Positions 34,960 through 47,310 of a stretch of DNA of 64,000 bases are shown here, one piece after another. The stretch comes from Cladochytrium replicatum (Eukaryota; Chytridiomycota; Chytridiomycetes; Cladochytriales; Cladochytriaceae): contig JAHLKD010000039.1 of NCBI GenBank assembly GCA_025526935.1, positions 248,001 to 312,000 of the forward strand. Direction: 5' to 3'. The position numbers and the translations under genes are program-made. The notes below the pieces were generated by a model. It searched no databases and had not been told where the DNA came from. It saw only the letters and a list, made by a program, of their open reading frames with translations. How positions within the stretch are numbered: the stretch's first letter is position 1; every line of letters starts with the position of its first letter.

Positions 34960-35670
34960 CCGTTGTGACTTCTTGGAAAGTGTCCGGGTGGACAGAATCG
35001 TATTGCTAGTAACATTGATAGAGGTTAGTTGTACTGGGTAGAGATAACTGAAGTACGTCAATGAGTTGAGAAAGTGTCCGGGTGGACAGAATCCTATTGC
35101 TAGTAACATTGATAGAGAGGTTAGCTGTATTGGGTAGAGATAACTGAAGTACATCAATGAGTTGAGAAAGTGTCCGGGTGGACAGAATCTTAGTGCTAGT
35201 AACATTGATAGAGATGTTAGTTTGTACTTGATAGAGATCACTCAAGTACCGTCAATGAGTTAAGAAAGTGTCCGGGTGGACAGAATCTTATTGCTAGTAA
35301 CATTGATAGAGAGGTTAGCTGTACTTGATAGAGATCACTGAAGTACCGTCAATGAGTTGAGAAAGTGTCCGGGTGGACAGAATTTTATTGCTAGTAACAT
35401 TGATAGAGATGTTAGTTGTACTTGATAGAGATCACTCAAGTACCGTCAATGAGTTAAGAAAGTGTCCGGGTGGACAGAATCTTATTGCTAGTAACATTGA
35501 TACAGAGGTTAGTTGTATTGGGTAGAGATAACTGAAGTACGTCAATGAGTTGAGAAAGTGTCCGGGTGGACAGAAAATACATGCCTCGATGTCTGTTGTG
35601 ATGCAAAATCGTTTGATACATACAAAACTTATATTGCGTCTTCTTGGAAAGTGTCCGCGTGGACAGAAAG
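34960..35670. repeat. Direct satellite array of ~97-bp units
   Basis: Copies of the palindrome TGTCCGGGTGGACA start near 34981, 35075, 35171, 35269, 35366, 35463, 35559 and, variant, 35652. Spacing is 93-98 bp, and the filler is the same as in the inverted array at 31690-32361. A variant also occurs at about 34888, beside the transposase start. The array lies between the transposase 5' end and the right terminus. Confidence 0.85.
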
Positions 35671-35875
35671 AACAATAGCTTCGTTTTAGATTCTCTCTCA
35701 CATCGGGTTTTACTCGGGTCTGACTTTTGACCCGAGAAGGGTTTTCCTACTGGACCCGATACCCGACCCGGATCCGACCCGAAAATTTTCCATGAAAACC
35801 CGGCACTCGGGTCGGATAAATTTAGTCAATGGACCCGGACCCGACCCGAAAGACCCTAAAACCCGCCGATCCTTA

Positions 35876-35883
35876 AAGTCCAT
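35876..35883. repeat. 8-bp target-site duplication, right copy
   Basis: AAGTCCAT directly follows the right terminus CCGATCCTTA and is identical to the left copy at 29532-29539. Confidence 0.85.
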
Positions 35884-37386
35884 AAATAGGAACGAAGAGG
35901 GATTGACAAAAAACTCTCAGATCAAAGAGAAAAAAGACAACCCAAAGGATAACCCATATAGCGAACAGTCTGATATGCTAGTTTTTAACAGTGAATGAGT
36001 CTCAGGATCAGCTCTAGTCAACCACGTTACAATGGAGTATACTCTACTCCCATTACTCTAATTCACCACAACATCTATCACAATCATCCTAACACAAACC
36101 AAAGTCTTCCAGCAAAAAACACTTGAATCTTAACAGTGTGGCTCAATACTGCACGTGACACGATATTGGGATACATATAAATTCGTAGGAAAGTTCTACT
36201 TTCTGAACAAAATTATTTGTACACTTGTGGAAAAGGCATATTATCTGCATTGGAATGGATATTATTGTTCTAAATCTTGGACCGATTCTCTAGTATGTTA
36301 GATACCTTCTCATACAGTTTCTTCTCTTAGGTTATCTTATCATAAACCTAGAGACATAACAGATCCACCTACAGAAGGACACAAGTTCAGGATCAAAGCA
36401 GATGGTGTTAACAGGTGGCTGATAGATGTTTGCACATACAATGCATAACAATAAACAATACCCACAGTGCCTTATAAGATGGTCATGGACCAGCTCATAG
36501 GGAAGTGCGTACAGCATAAAAGCGATAAACAAAACAGATACCGCAAAAGTGCCAAAAAACAGGTGAGTAATAAATAATGGAAAAAAACATTATAGATCCA
36601 TGAATGCAGAGCCAAAGAAAGAGATAATCTTTCTTCGCCAGATGTCGGGTGAAGCGCTATCTTGGCCGGCTCTGCTGTCCTCGCCTATATCTGCCAGCAC
36701 ACATGCAGACTACTTCTCTGTTTTCGCCACCAAAGCATTCGCAAGTCTGTCCAATTTGGTGTGCACGTTTCACTCAACAAAGAATGTGTTGTACTGATCC
36801 AATGAGTGGAGCCCTTGCTCCCAATCCATCACTCTCCTCCAGCCTCTCGTACTCATACTGATGGTTGAAAACAAACTGTTGGCATGCCCTGAAAGACAGG
36901 GAAGGATTCTGATTGTCCATCTTCATGTTGCGCCCAATTCTTCAATCGGGTATGATTGAAAAGGTGAACACAACACAGCCCAGAAGTGAGCATAAGTCCT
37001 AGATGCCAGGTCTGTCTTCACTCTGGATGATGCATCAAGCAAAAGTCCCAGAATCCAGGTCCACTATCACAACTGAGCTATCGGAAACTCAAGCCCCCAC
37101 ACAATCCATAGAAAATAGCAATAGGCAGCCAAAGGTTGCTGTACTGCGCCCCGCTCCCCAGGAATGCCAAGAAATCCAAACACTCAATGCCTTTGTCGTG
37201 GGGTCAAGAGCATTGACTCTGCTAGTGAGAAAACCGAAATTTTGGCCTCATCCTTCATGCAGTGAACCACGCCTGCTGAGCCACTTAAATACCAAAACAG
37301 ACTGCGCAAATTGATTGACGTTGTCTCTGAAGCTCAACAGTTACGTGATACTCGCGATTAAAATTGCAGGGAAGGTCAAAATTTTC
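35884..37386. other. AT-rich non-coding stretch
   Basis: About 1.5 kb beyond the hAT element, with only short frames on both strands. No gene, RNA or clear repeat is seen. Confidence 0.4.
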
Positions 37387-38700
37387 TCAGCCAGTTTTTG
37401 GGCAACTGGTGTGATCCTTGGGCCGAAAACAACGTAAATCAATGTAGACACTAATAAAATGATCAGCATATTTGGCTAACGATTGAGGATCGAAAGCGAA
37501 ACCATTAGCTGAAGTACGAAAGTTAGCACAGCGACGAGCATGAGAGACATCTTTAAGAACAGCAGGCACTGATGAAGAACTAGTGTCATCGAAACAATTT
37601 GCTTTTGTCTTACGCCTATCTGATCTTAGAGCTGATTTGAATTCTTTGCGAGTATCATGTTGGCGATTTCTTAGAAAAGGAAGAAGTGGGCCAGATGAAA
37701 TGTGGTGCAAGAGAGAATAATAGTCACGGAATGCTGAACGAGTCTCACTACGCAACAAAGCAATATCAGGGGCCAGAGGAGTGGTCGCTGGTGCTCTACT
37801 GCAAGGTGTTGGTGGTCACAAAGTCAGAACAGCTGCTGCCTCAATAAAATCAACTATAATCTGAAATGCTGAATAGATTGCACTGTGGGCCACTGCACGA
37901 GAAAGAGAAGTCCCCACAGCAACCTGAAGTGGTTCCAATGCTGCTGTTAGCGCCTCTGATGTTGGAGGAAGCAGAATCTGAGCAGTTTCTCCGTACAACT
38001 TGCTAACAACTTGATCCTTTAACAGGTGGAGATTCCCAAGAAGGCAGAGGAAGAGGCACAGTGGCCTGAGGATCTGGGCCAGCTAAAGAAAATGAGCAAG
38101 TCACTGCAAAATGGTCTGAAAGATGGGGAGCCAGACTGGGGTTGATCATGCACTTAATAAGGAGGTGTCACATAAGTAGAAGCAAAAAACAAATCAATAA
38201 TTGAGCTCCCTAAGTGAGAACAAAAAGTTGAGTGACAAGCTGAAGAAGAAGTTGGGACAACGAATAAAAGTGAGCGAGCTGTAAAAAAAGGAACAAGTGC
38301 TGTGGCACGGGCAAAAGTAACACAATCACCAGTGCTCTGAGCTCTAAAATTGAAATCATACTTCAAAACCACTGGAGCATCTAAATTCGAAACAAATTGG
38401 GGAAATTCAAATAATGCACACAAACAATCTTTAGCAGTCCAATGTGGGGGAAAATAAAAACCACCAATCACGACCTGACAAACCAAATCCAGAAGGAACT
38501 GATGCAATCAACCTAAATTGATAAGAACTACAACAATTAGGGTTGCTAAGAAGAGGAACACCAGGTGGAGGACGAGAATCAAACAACAAATACTCTGAAG
38601 AAAAACTGTCCAAAGTTAACTGATGAGTTTCTGTTAAAACTAAAAAATCAAGGTGCTGTGTTACAAGCCAATCAAGTAAGTCTGAAAATTCCAACGGCAA
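37387..38700 (-). mobile_element. LINE fragment, endonuclease region
   Basis: Minus-strand frames read as the apurinic-type endonuclease domain of a non-LTR retrotransposon: LDWLVTQHLDFLVLTETHQL (near 38670), VVIGGFYFPPHW (near 38470), VVLKYDFNFRAQS (near 38370, the GDFN-type motif) and GSSIIDLFFAS (near 38190). Downstream pieces include RNRQHDTRKEFKSALR (near 37670) and FDPQSLAKYADHF (near 37480), which fit the linker before reverse transcriptase. The reverse transcriptase itself is absent. The reading is split over at least three frames with stops, so the copy is dead. Its 5' side lies about 90 bp from the tRNA gene, on the opposite strand. Confidence 0.6.
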
Positions 38701-38788
38701 ACCTCTACACAGTCAGAAGTACAAATTAACTCTCAATGTAACCCAAAAAAAAAATATTAATAAAAAGTTACGTGAAAATATTTGGTGG

Positions 38789-38860
38789 GCTTCCTTGGCT
38801 TAGTGGCAGGGCGTCGCACTCGTAATGCGAAGATCACCAGTTCAATTCTGGTAGGAAGCA
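38789..38860 (+). tRNA. tRNA-Thr(CGT)
   Basis: A full cloverleaf can be drawn without an intron. The acceptor stem GCTTCCT pairs with AGGAAGC plus discriminator A. The D arm is GCTT/GGGC with loop AGTGGCA. The anticodon stem TCGCA/TGCGA carries loop CTCGTAA with anticodon CGT. The variable loop is AGATC, and the T arm ACCAG/CTGGT has loop TTCAATT. A tRNA-derived SINE head is an alternative given the repeat-rich setting, but all stems are intact. Confidence 0.82.
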
Positions 38861-41629
38861 CGATATTGATGATACTTGCGGAAAAGTATGCGTTATGCAT
38901 TCTATTTGCTGCGATGCAATTTCGATAATCCCTTCCCGCATTGACAGGGCTTTTTGGACGGCACACAACTGGATTTGTATACGCCCACCCCTTGATCCAC
39001 GCAAAGTCTACTTCAATTGTAAGCATCCCTACAGTTTGAACGCAGTCAGTATTGTGATCTGGACTGCCATATATTGTTTGCGCATGCTGGTGCAGTTTGT
39101 TAGTCCACTTTCTCGTTGGGTGTTTTTTTGCTGCACACTGATCAAAACATCTGCATCAGGTAGTGCCCATCATGCTTCAGTCTTCAGAGGCCCCTATACA
39201 GAAAAATCCTGAGCAGTTGTTCAGCGGTCCGCAGTACTTGTTGGCAGACAGTGCATATGTGCTCAGCAACACTGTCATGTAGTGGTACAAAATTCCCCCA
39301 CGTTACATAGTCACCGAGGACAACAATTCAACAGAATGGCGGCTTCTGCTCGGGTGAAGGTCGAAACACCATTGGTCATCTCAAAAGTTGCTTCCAATGT
39401 CTCAGGGGCTTGCATGTCTTGATCAACAACCCTCGCGACCACGCATGGGCGTGTCTGTGGCCGCGGACATGCATGCATTGTGTTGCACAACTTGTGCCTC
39501 AATGACGTGTACAAGTCTGAGTGGTTTGGGCCTGATGACATAGAGGTGAGGACTGAGGGGGGCCTTGCTAATATTGCAATGATGTTCATGGTGTGGGACC
39601 CACAGAAAAGACGGCATGATTGTTGTGATATGTCTTCAACGGGGAGGATTTTTTAAGACTTCATGTATTTGGACATTAAGTTACTTTTACAATACGGTAC
39701 TTTTGTTCTGAGACTTTACAACCATTAACAACAAGCGCTGGGGGCTGGCCAGTTAGTGGGATTGGATATCAGCCCTGCAAAAAGAACAAGAACAAAGAAC
39801 AAACACGAATCAAAGGGGGATATTGGTATGGTTGGGACAAAGTGTCACAAACAGCTGTATTCGAGCATGTTGATGCAGTTATATATTGGTTACAACGAAC
39901 TGTTCAGTTTGGATGGACTTTGAAGACGGCAAAATCATTCTTTTTGGTTCTAATGCTCACGCTATGCGATATTGCTCAAACAGAGTATCAAAGATGCAAG
40001 CAACCTGCGCGATGAATTCAGCCCAGCAGTACAGAAGACATGTCAAAAATAGTATTATATATCTAATGTCCGTGTTAATCAAGACCACCAAGGGCCAGTT
40101 GACCCAGTGGGATTGAGAATATTTTCTTAAGCTGACAACTAAGGTTCGGCGGGTCCGGGTCAGGTCCGGGTTAGAGAGTCAACCTGAAAAAACCCGGAAT
40201 ATCACTTGGCTACACAGCTACCAAATATGGCAATAATGAACTTAAAAATATTCATAAATACAAACTGTGCATGCCAAACAAATAATACAACAATACTTCC
40301 AGTAGTTAGGTGCATGGTGGTGCGTATAGAGAAAAGAGTGAGATCTGGGAAGGATGAGAGGGTGGATTGTTGCTATTTATGTAAAATAGACCATCTGCAC
40401 ATAACGTCAGGGGATGCCCAAACCCCCTACAAAAAGGGCAGGGTCATGAGATATTGTGCTCGCACAGTGATTAGGCTCACTTTGGCTGGGTTGAAACCAT
40501 CTTGGACAGGTGCGGCGATCAGGAGGCAAACACATTGGTGCATCTCCTGAATCTCCCATTCGGCGCTGTGTTGACGGATCAATCAGAGATCATAGTGCCA
40601 ATATACCAGAAGATCGAAGAAAAGAACCAAGCATGACAACCACACGGGATGACGGCAATCACTGAAGGTGTCCTACTGCGGCAGTATACTCATATGTGTC
40701 ACGTGATGGTGTGTGTTTCGAAGTTTCAAAGACTTCACCCATTTTCTTTGAATGCCCATGGAATATATCTGCATTTTCATCCACAGGGGGCTGCCACGTC
40801 CCATGTTACTCTCAAAAGCCCCCCAGAGCCTTGGAATGGTTTCATACATGCATATTTTGTTTAGCACACCAGTCTGCCCCCATGAAGATCTCTGTTGCAG
40901 TTAACCACATCTAATTGTGTGTTTGATGCCAGGACCTTTGTCATCAAACGATGGCACCATCCGCATCTTCTCCGCCAAAGGTTTTAGTCGATCGTGCATC
41001 CCAAAAAGGTCTGTCCAGTGCTCCATTGGGATGACTGAGTCAAGGCGGCAGAAGGCTAGCGAGAATGACTCAGAAAGACAGAAGCCCATCAGAGTAAAAG
41101 AATGACATCATATAAATCTTCATTTGCATGCCTCGTCCAACGACTGGCAACAAGAAACTGATATTCTATTGACGGAATTTTCGATCGAGCAAACATCGCC
41201 CCCCTCTAAAACGTTGCTTGCTGACAGTGTGGAGCCTGGCATTCTGTGGAGTGCGGCATTCGAAAGTTGTTTCAGCCCCAAAGACCTACCAACCTTTGCA
41301 AAAGTTGGCAGAGAACCTAATAAATTTCTGGAAACGGACTGATATCAAACAAGCAGCATAATCGAAGCAACGCACGTTGCCCTAAACTACCACGCTTGCA
41401 TCCAAAAAACCCGATTCATACTCAAGTAGCATTCAGAAGAAAAAAAAAGAAAAGTGAAGAGAAGGAATTGGCGGACCGCATACACAGTTGCTGTTGAATT
41501 TCAAGATAGACAGACAAAATAGGCATTGCACAAAACAAGAAGAAAAAGGTATACCGCATTCAAAATCCACTTCCAAAAAGAGAGAGTAAACTCAAATGCT
41601 AGGTGCTATAGACTCCGTCTCTGCTCGCA
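38861..41629. other. Gene-poor repeat-rich stretch
   Basis: About 2.8 kb holding only short ORFs without family features, for example minus 39311-39589 and plus 40206-40550. Apart from the short hAT terminus at 40140 I recognise nothing in it. Confidence 0.4.
40140..40199. mobile_element. Short hAT terminus fragment
   Basis: TAAGGTTCGGCGGGTCCGGG and about 40 following bases nearly repeat the truncated end at 28750, differing at two positions over roughly 58 bp. Similarity stops after AACCTGAAAAAACC, so only the terminus is present. Confidence 0.55.
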
Positions 41630-43901
41630 TCACAATATAGTCGACGTACCACTCCGGTTCCTTGTCTCCGCCTTGAGCCCGCCCGAGCTCCCACCCGCGC
41701 TTCCGGCAGGCGACACTGCTCTCACATTCGCGGACAGTGGCGCCAAATGTCCAGGCGACCCTGCAATGTTCCCCATCGCTGGGTCCGCGTACGCCGACGT
41801 CCTGAACTCTCCAAAGTCCTCCGTCATCGCGTCAGAGAAGATCGAGTTGTTCTTATTGTTGTACAGGTCCAGTTTCTCCGTCGCTGTGGACGTGCGCACC
41901 GTGTGCGCGTACGAGCTCCGGTCCGTGACCCTGCTGTCGCGGTACGAGCTCGACGTGCTGCTCGAGGAGCTACTGCTGTACGACGACGTCGAGTCGCGGT
42001 AGGAGCTCATGGACGCCACTTCGTCTGTGTAGTCCGTTAACGCGGTCATGCGGTATGTGTCCTTTCTCCCCGGGCGGGTGTCCGTTGCGGCGGTGATGGC
42101 GGTCATGAGCGAGGTCGCGGTGGGAGGGCCACGTGAGTCGCGGCCCGATTTGTCGAGACGGAGGTGTAGCGGTTTTGAGGATTTCAGGGTGTCGGAGTCG
42201 ATGACGCCTGGTGCGACGGTGAGCGCGGCGCTGGGGGCTGGGGATGTGCGCACGGGTGGGAGGGTGGAGTGTGTGAGCGCGGGAACGCTGAACTTTTGCA
42301 CGGGTTGGGGTTCGAAAGAGTCCGCGACGGTGAAGACGGAGGTGTGCTCGAGACGTGCTTTTGCGCGGTCGACGGGGACGGGTGTACCTTCGCGAACGAC
42401 GGAGACGGTGGGACCGGCAAGGTCTCGCCTTTCAATGTTACGCATATCAGACTGGGGTACGAATGCAGTAACAGCAGGAGCAACCGCAAAGCCCATCTCT
42501 GTGGATCCTGGTGGGTATTGTGGCTGCTGCGAGATTATGCTCTTGGTCCTCACCGAATGGTCCAATGTTGGGTAGCTGCTCTTGTCCCATACTGCGTTGT
42601 ATGCTGGTGGGATCGCATTGTAACTGTTGCGCTGGCCTGCAAGTGGATTTCCACCGTCTGACGCCATACTCTTGGACTTCCAGCCAAACCCAGCCAGCAT
42701 CTGCTTCTGCTCCCTCCACTTGCGCTTGTACAAGAACACAGCGGTTGCCGCAATAGCCAAGATCGCAACCACTGAAGCAACGATACCAGGCACCACCATC
42801 TTGAAGTCAACACCTTGGTTTGCACTGTCAACGGCATCTGAAGAAGGAGATGGCGAAATAGTGACTTGATCCGGGAAGACAGAGGGCGATTGAGAGACTG
42901 TGGAAGCGATCAAGTTCGAAACCAAACTGGTGATCGTACTGGTGGCAACTAGAGCAGTGCTTGTGACTGCTCTCCCAACAGCAGGGAGTGACGTCTGCTG
43001 AGTGTTATCCGACGTTGGGGCGGGAGCATTTCCTACTGGGGGATTGTTATTCCCATTGTTGTTTCCAGGATTGCTGTTCCCGGGATTATTGTCAGGGTTC
43101 GGCTGTGCTGGCTCACCGGGCTCCACTGCAGGATCTGTTTCAACGGGAGGAGCTGGATCGTCCGTATCAGCTGGATCCTCGGGGTCCTCCGGCTCATCCG
43201 TTTCCGCAGGAGGATTAAGGGGGAGGACTCACTTGAGAATTCCCGGGCGGTTTCACTGGCGGGTTCAAATTGTTTATCGGCACCGGGCGAACAGTTGTTG
43301 TGGTCTGACCAGAAGCGGAGGGAGCAATCACAACTCTCGTGGTTGTGGTAGTTCTGGTTGTAGTTGTAGTGGTGGTGGTGGCAGCAGCTATGGAAGTGGT
43401 GGTCGTAGTCGTGGTGGTGGTTTTAAGTTCCTCTCCCAGTGCGGAGGTCTCTGCCTTCGGTTTAACCTCAATTGGCGTTTCCGCAGTCCCAGCAGAGGTT
43501 TCCAATAAATTATCAATCTTCCCAGTTTTGTCATCTACAGCAACTGTTGGAGAAGGACTCGCTTTTTCTGCAGCCGGGGAAGTTTTCTCAGACTCAAAGG
43601 CGTTCTCTTCTGCAGCACGGGAAGTCTCGTCGAGCTCTGGTTCTGAGAAAGCCTCTTCAGCCTCGGCGTCTTGAACTTTGTCCGTGCCATCGGCCTGGAC
43701 ATCTATAGCTGGGTCAAAGTCTTTCACCTCGACATCTTCAACTTCGTCAGTGTCTTCACTCACTTCGGCCTCAACTTCATCGATGTCATCATCCTCCTCG
43801 ATGTCCTCATCGTCCGCATCTTCAGCTGAAGAACTAGGATCTTCCAGCAGGTCAGCTGGAATGACGTTCGCCTGTCGTCTGTATCTCCACCTTCCGCTCA
43901 T
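41630..43901 (-). CDS. Ser/Thr/Pro-rich single-pass membrane protein
   Basis: Exon 1 (ATG at 43901, MSGRWRYRRQANVIP) encodes a strongly acidic region (DDEDIEEDDDIDEVEAEV), then Thr tracts (43335-43425). An intron near 43240-43190 leads to exon 2: Pro/Asn repeats (NNPGNSNPGNNNGNNN), a Ser/Thr-rich stem, and one membrane helix MVVPGIVASVVAILAIAATAVFLYKRKWREQKQ (43 residues of context trimmed), near 42815-42700. The cytoplasmic tail of about 350 residues is Ser/Tyr-rich (SSYSSSSSSSTSSSYRD). The build resembles fungal wall-stress sensors or mucins, but no WSC or other domain is visible. The RRQ at the start suggests a missed upstream exon with a signal peptide and Kex2-like site. The function is unknown. 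Confidence 0.65.
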
Positions 43902-45744
43902 TTTGTCTCTCGGCGAAACGCGTTCATCGCGGGTTTGTGGTTGCGGTGCTGGGAGTGGAGTGGCGTCAGGATTGGCCAATCAGAATGAGTGGCAACGGCA
44001 ATCTGTGTGATGCGGAAGGTTGGGAACATAGCACAGGAGTTGACAATGACATAAGGAACGATGGAGTTTGTGGTCCACCTTTTAAACTATCTTTCTTTGT
44101 ACTAGTTAACTGCTATTTTACACCATAACCCATTTGAATCATTTGATTGCTGTTGGTCCACCAACCTAAAAATTCAGAGTTTCCCCTTTTGCAGGACCCT
44201 GAAAGAAAAAAAAAAAGCCAAACAAAAGTAACCACAACCAAAAGGGCCGTTAAAACGTAACCTGAATGTCTTGACAGCTTCAAAAATAACGTTCAGGGCC
44301 AAAATGAGATTTGAAACAATGAACCCAGTCACACTCTGTTTCTCAAGACGCCGCCATTATTTCACCAACTACTGTTAATATCGTTGTATTAGTGTGTTTG
44401 GGAAGTGTGATCGATGGCGACACCGGCCCGCTAGCCTTTGTTATTATTGGTGATATGGTATAGTAATAATGTCTTATTGGTCATAGTTGGATCATGGTCT
44501 TTTGCTCACCACACTTTTTGGAAGCTATCTTCAAATCTTGTGGGGGGATTCAGGCGACCGTGCTTGTGCAGGCTACAATGGAGGTGTTGGTATATCTCTC
44601 TGGTTTCAGCCTATCTCTCTTGCATTGGACAATCTCTCTCATGTCAGACAGTCTCTTCAGGGTTTCTTTCTGGTGTGACAAGTGTCTGGAGTTCTCATCG
44701 GTTTCTTTCAGTGGTGTCAAGAGAGTGTCTTTTTTGGGTGCTTTATTGGGTATGTGTTGCACTGTGATAAGTGGTAATCCATGTCTGATAAAACTTCTTG
44801 TTATTCAGGTTGTTGTTTGTACTTGCCAACACCAACCAAAAAGTCAAGCTGCTGTGGGTTATGTTCGTGCTTCCTCTTCTAAAACATTTATATAAGAAGC
44901 ATATTTGAGCATATTGCTCACGTTTGGTGGTGGCTTGATTCGTGTTTATTATCAGGACCCAGCTGTGGTGATGCAATAAAATTTATGTAAATATAATGTC
45001 GAGATATTAGTTGCAGATGGTGATGTATACACATATCAAAGAAGAATTAACATCGTAGATCCTTTGAGCACATCAAAAAATGCTTTGCGCACAAAATAAA
45101 ATTACCAATTTTGATGGTCATTCAGGTGGTATGGCAAATTGAGCTCGACAATCATGTATGATCAACAGCCAATTGAACTTCCGTCTGCTGGTTCCATTTG
45201 ACAGGTTACTGCAGGAGAATGAGGATAAGAATGGCGAAATAACTATTTTTCATGATAGCCTTCGTGACAAATCCTACCAACATCATGATAAATCGAAATC
45301 AAAGAATTAGCCTGCTGCTGCTCCGTCTTGGATGGCAAGTCCACTCTCTGCTCGATGAACTGGACCAAAACCGAGCAGATTGCCGACAGAACTTAAGATT
45401 GACAATACGATATGCGAGAAAGAGTTTAGGATTCCAAAGCGTAATCTTCCTGTGAGAATGTGGACAGTGGAGACCCCAAATTTTGCTGAAAGAATCATCA
45501 AGTGATGGTGAAGAGGTATGCTGCAAGTTGTTATTAAAGTTGTCAATAGTATTCCCTGTGGCAACACTTGGACATGTGGGAATTGTGGTGAAGGCAATGG
45601 CTCCACATCGTTGCCACTATTGTTTCGATGTGGAGACACATGTATATGAGTGGATTATGAAGAGCTGAATATAATGGCTGTTTGCCGGTATTAAGTTCAA
45701 ATGCCGCTGATCCTTCCATTAAGCGCCAATTAACTGAGAATGTT

Positions 45745-45850
45745 GTTGCTTTGTTCCCACCTTTGATCTGCTGCAAGAATGAGTTCAATCAACTGAGCAT
45801 GGTGTTGCCTTGTTCCTGTCTTTGATCTGCTGCAAGAATGAGTTCAAGAC
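45745..45850. repeat. Two tandem ~55-bp units
   Basis: The two units share TTTGATCTGCTGCAAGAATG followed by AGTTCAA, and both are preceded by a GTTGC(T/C)TTGTTCC block. Divergence is modest. No coding frame crosses both. Confidence 0.6.
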
Positions 45851-47149
45851 AAAGTGCATGCATGTCCCAGGGCTGTGCATAAGTTTTTTGCTTCAGTTAA
45901 AGGTCAGCAGGTTCTATGAATTTGGGCAGACTGATACATCCAAAGAAGTTGCAGACAATTCTTGAGCATTAGTGATGTCAGTGGATATCGCAACGTGTTG
46001 CCGGATTGATCTAGTGATCTGCCTGGCGCTCTCGTTGGGATGAAGACTTGACTTCAGACTGGAAACTGACTTGGCTGGTGGTGCTTGAGACGTGCTGACT
46101 GGTTTACAAGATGGTGAGCTCTGGTTTGATTGGCAAAAAAGGGACAGTTTGCTCAAAAGTTGTTGTTAGAAACTGCACTGTCTTGTTGTCAGTTCAAGCT
46201 GATCTGAGAAGAGGCAACGGGTGTGTGGCCACACTGCACTTCCCTTGCTGGATTGAGTTGGGGAATATTGATAAGTGAGATTAAAAATGGTAGAGTTTGA
46301 TATCTTGAAAGAGAACATGGTGATCGGGCGAATGTTAATAATTGTTTGTATGTGTTTATAATAACACAGTTTATTGACCAGTCGTATACTTTATTTGTAA
46401 TACTATGATCCGAAATATAAGTCAAAAAACATGGTCTGATCACATCAGCCACGTCGGACAGATTGTGAACTTCTGTATGCTTCCACCAGTGTGCTCAGAG
46501 GTAACCATTATTCGTTGCAGGATGACATCGAGTGCTAATCTATTTGCCATGGAGTTAGTCACTGGGTAGATCCATAAATCTTGATTATGTTTTTGATGAA
46601 TCATTTGCGAAAACGACTAGAACTCTGCCGAGGGATAATCTTGGGCATACCGCTTGGAGTGAGACCCTTCATTTGAAAGAAAATCTCCTGTTCCTTCCAT
46701 GGGGTGAAAATGTCCCGTCGGCGCTTCTATGAGCTTTTTCGTACGTCCGACAACTTGGCTTTGCTCAAGAACCGGACATGGCCACATAATCAATATCATT
46801 GGTGAGCTTGAGATGCTGGAATGGCAAGATCGGCAGTTGGAAGCGGTCAGTGTTACGTTTCACTTATAGCAAATCAAAACTGACGATTTTCTTTCTTTGT
46901 ATTTGAAACTCAGAAATTTGCTGTCCAGATGTTGAGCGGGGCGGTCAACGTGTCACAACAGCAGATCGCACATTTTAGCAGCTCAAGATCAGGGGCTACT
47001 TCAACAACTTGAGGTGTTGAGTAGTACGGTGAACGGGTCACAACAGCAAATCAGACTTTTAGTAGCTGAAACACAGGGACTACGTCAACAACTGCTCTGC
47101 ACTGGCGACGAGTTCAATTAAGCATTTACTATCCCATTTGGCTCAATCG

Positions 47150-47310
47150 CATTTCTGAATTCATATCATTGCAGACAACGGATGGATATTTCCTTAACAA
47201 TGCATTGTACATAAAGAAGATTCTCAAAGAAGCAAATTTATGGGGTACCAACATCAAACCGACCAAAACACCAATGTCAAAATCATATATCTTTATTGAG
47301 ACCACACCGG
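47150..47310 (+). mobile_element. Ty1/copia fragment (fossil)
   Basis: A short plus-strand stretch reads GYFLNNALYIKKILKEANLW and IKPTKTPMSK, the usual junction region between reverse transcriptase and RNase H of Ty1/copia polyproteins. Only this scrap is seen, with no LTRs. It is an old, broken remnant. Confidence 0.5.

Larger units (their letters stand above)
29540..35875. mobile_element. Complete two-gene hAT DNA transposon, 6336 bp
   Basis: The element is bounded by AAGTCCAT on both sides. Its termini are imperfect inverted repeats: TACGGTTTGGCGGGT at the left and, on the reverse strand of the right end, TAAGGATCGGCGGGT. Both open into CCGGGT/CCCGAC-rich subterminal DNA. Inside, both on the minus strand, are a 560-residue coiled-coil ORF (29840-31522) and an 811-residue hAT transposase (32420-34855), each uninterrupted. 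About 97-bp repeats fill the space between the genes (31690-32360) and the region upstream of the transposase (34980-35660). Perfect target duplications and open frames point to a recent insertion. One expected catalytic residue of the transposase looks substituted. Confidence 0.88.

Noticed and set aside
28750-35875. One single 7-kb transposon running from 28750 to 35875
   Set aside because: The 8-bp duplication AAGTCCAT flanks 29540-35875 exactly, so 28750-29105 is a separate truncated copy.
38757-39026. Minus-strand 89-residue ORF with a VLPTRIELVIFALRVRRPATKP stretch (trimmed)
   Set aside because: This is the antisense translation of the tRNA-Thr gene and its flank.
44438-44895. Several overlapping hydrophobic ORFs resembling membrane proteins
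   Set aside because: All three plus-strand frames are open over T-rich DNA, which gives hydrophobic residues by composition alone.
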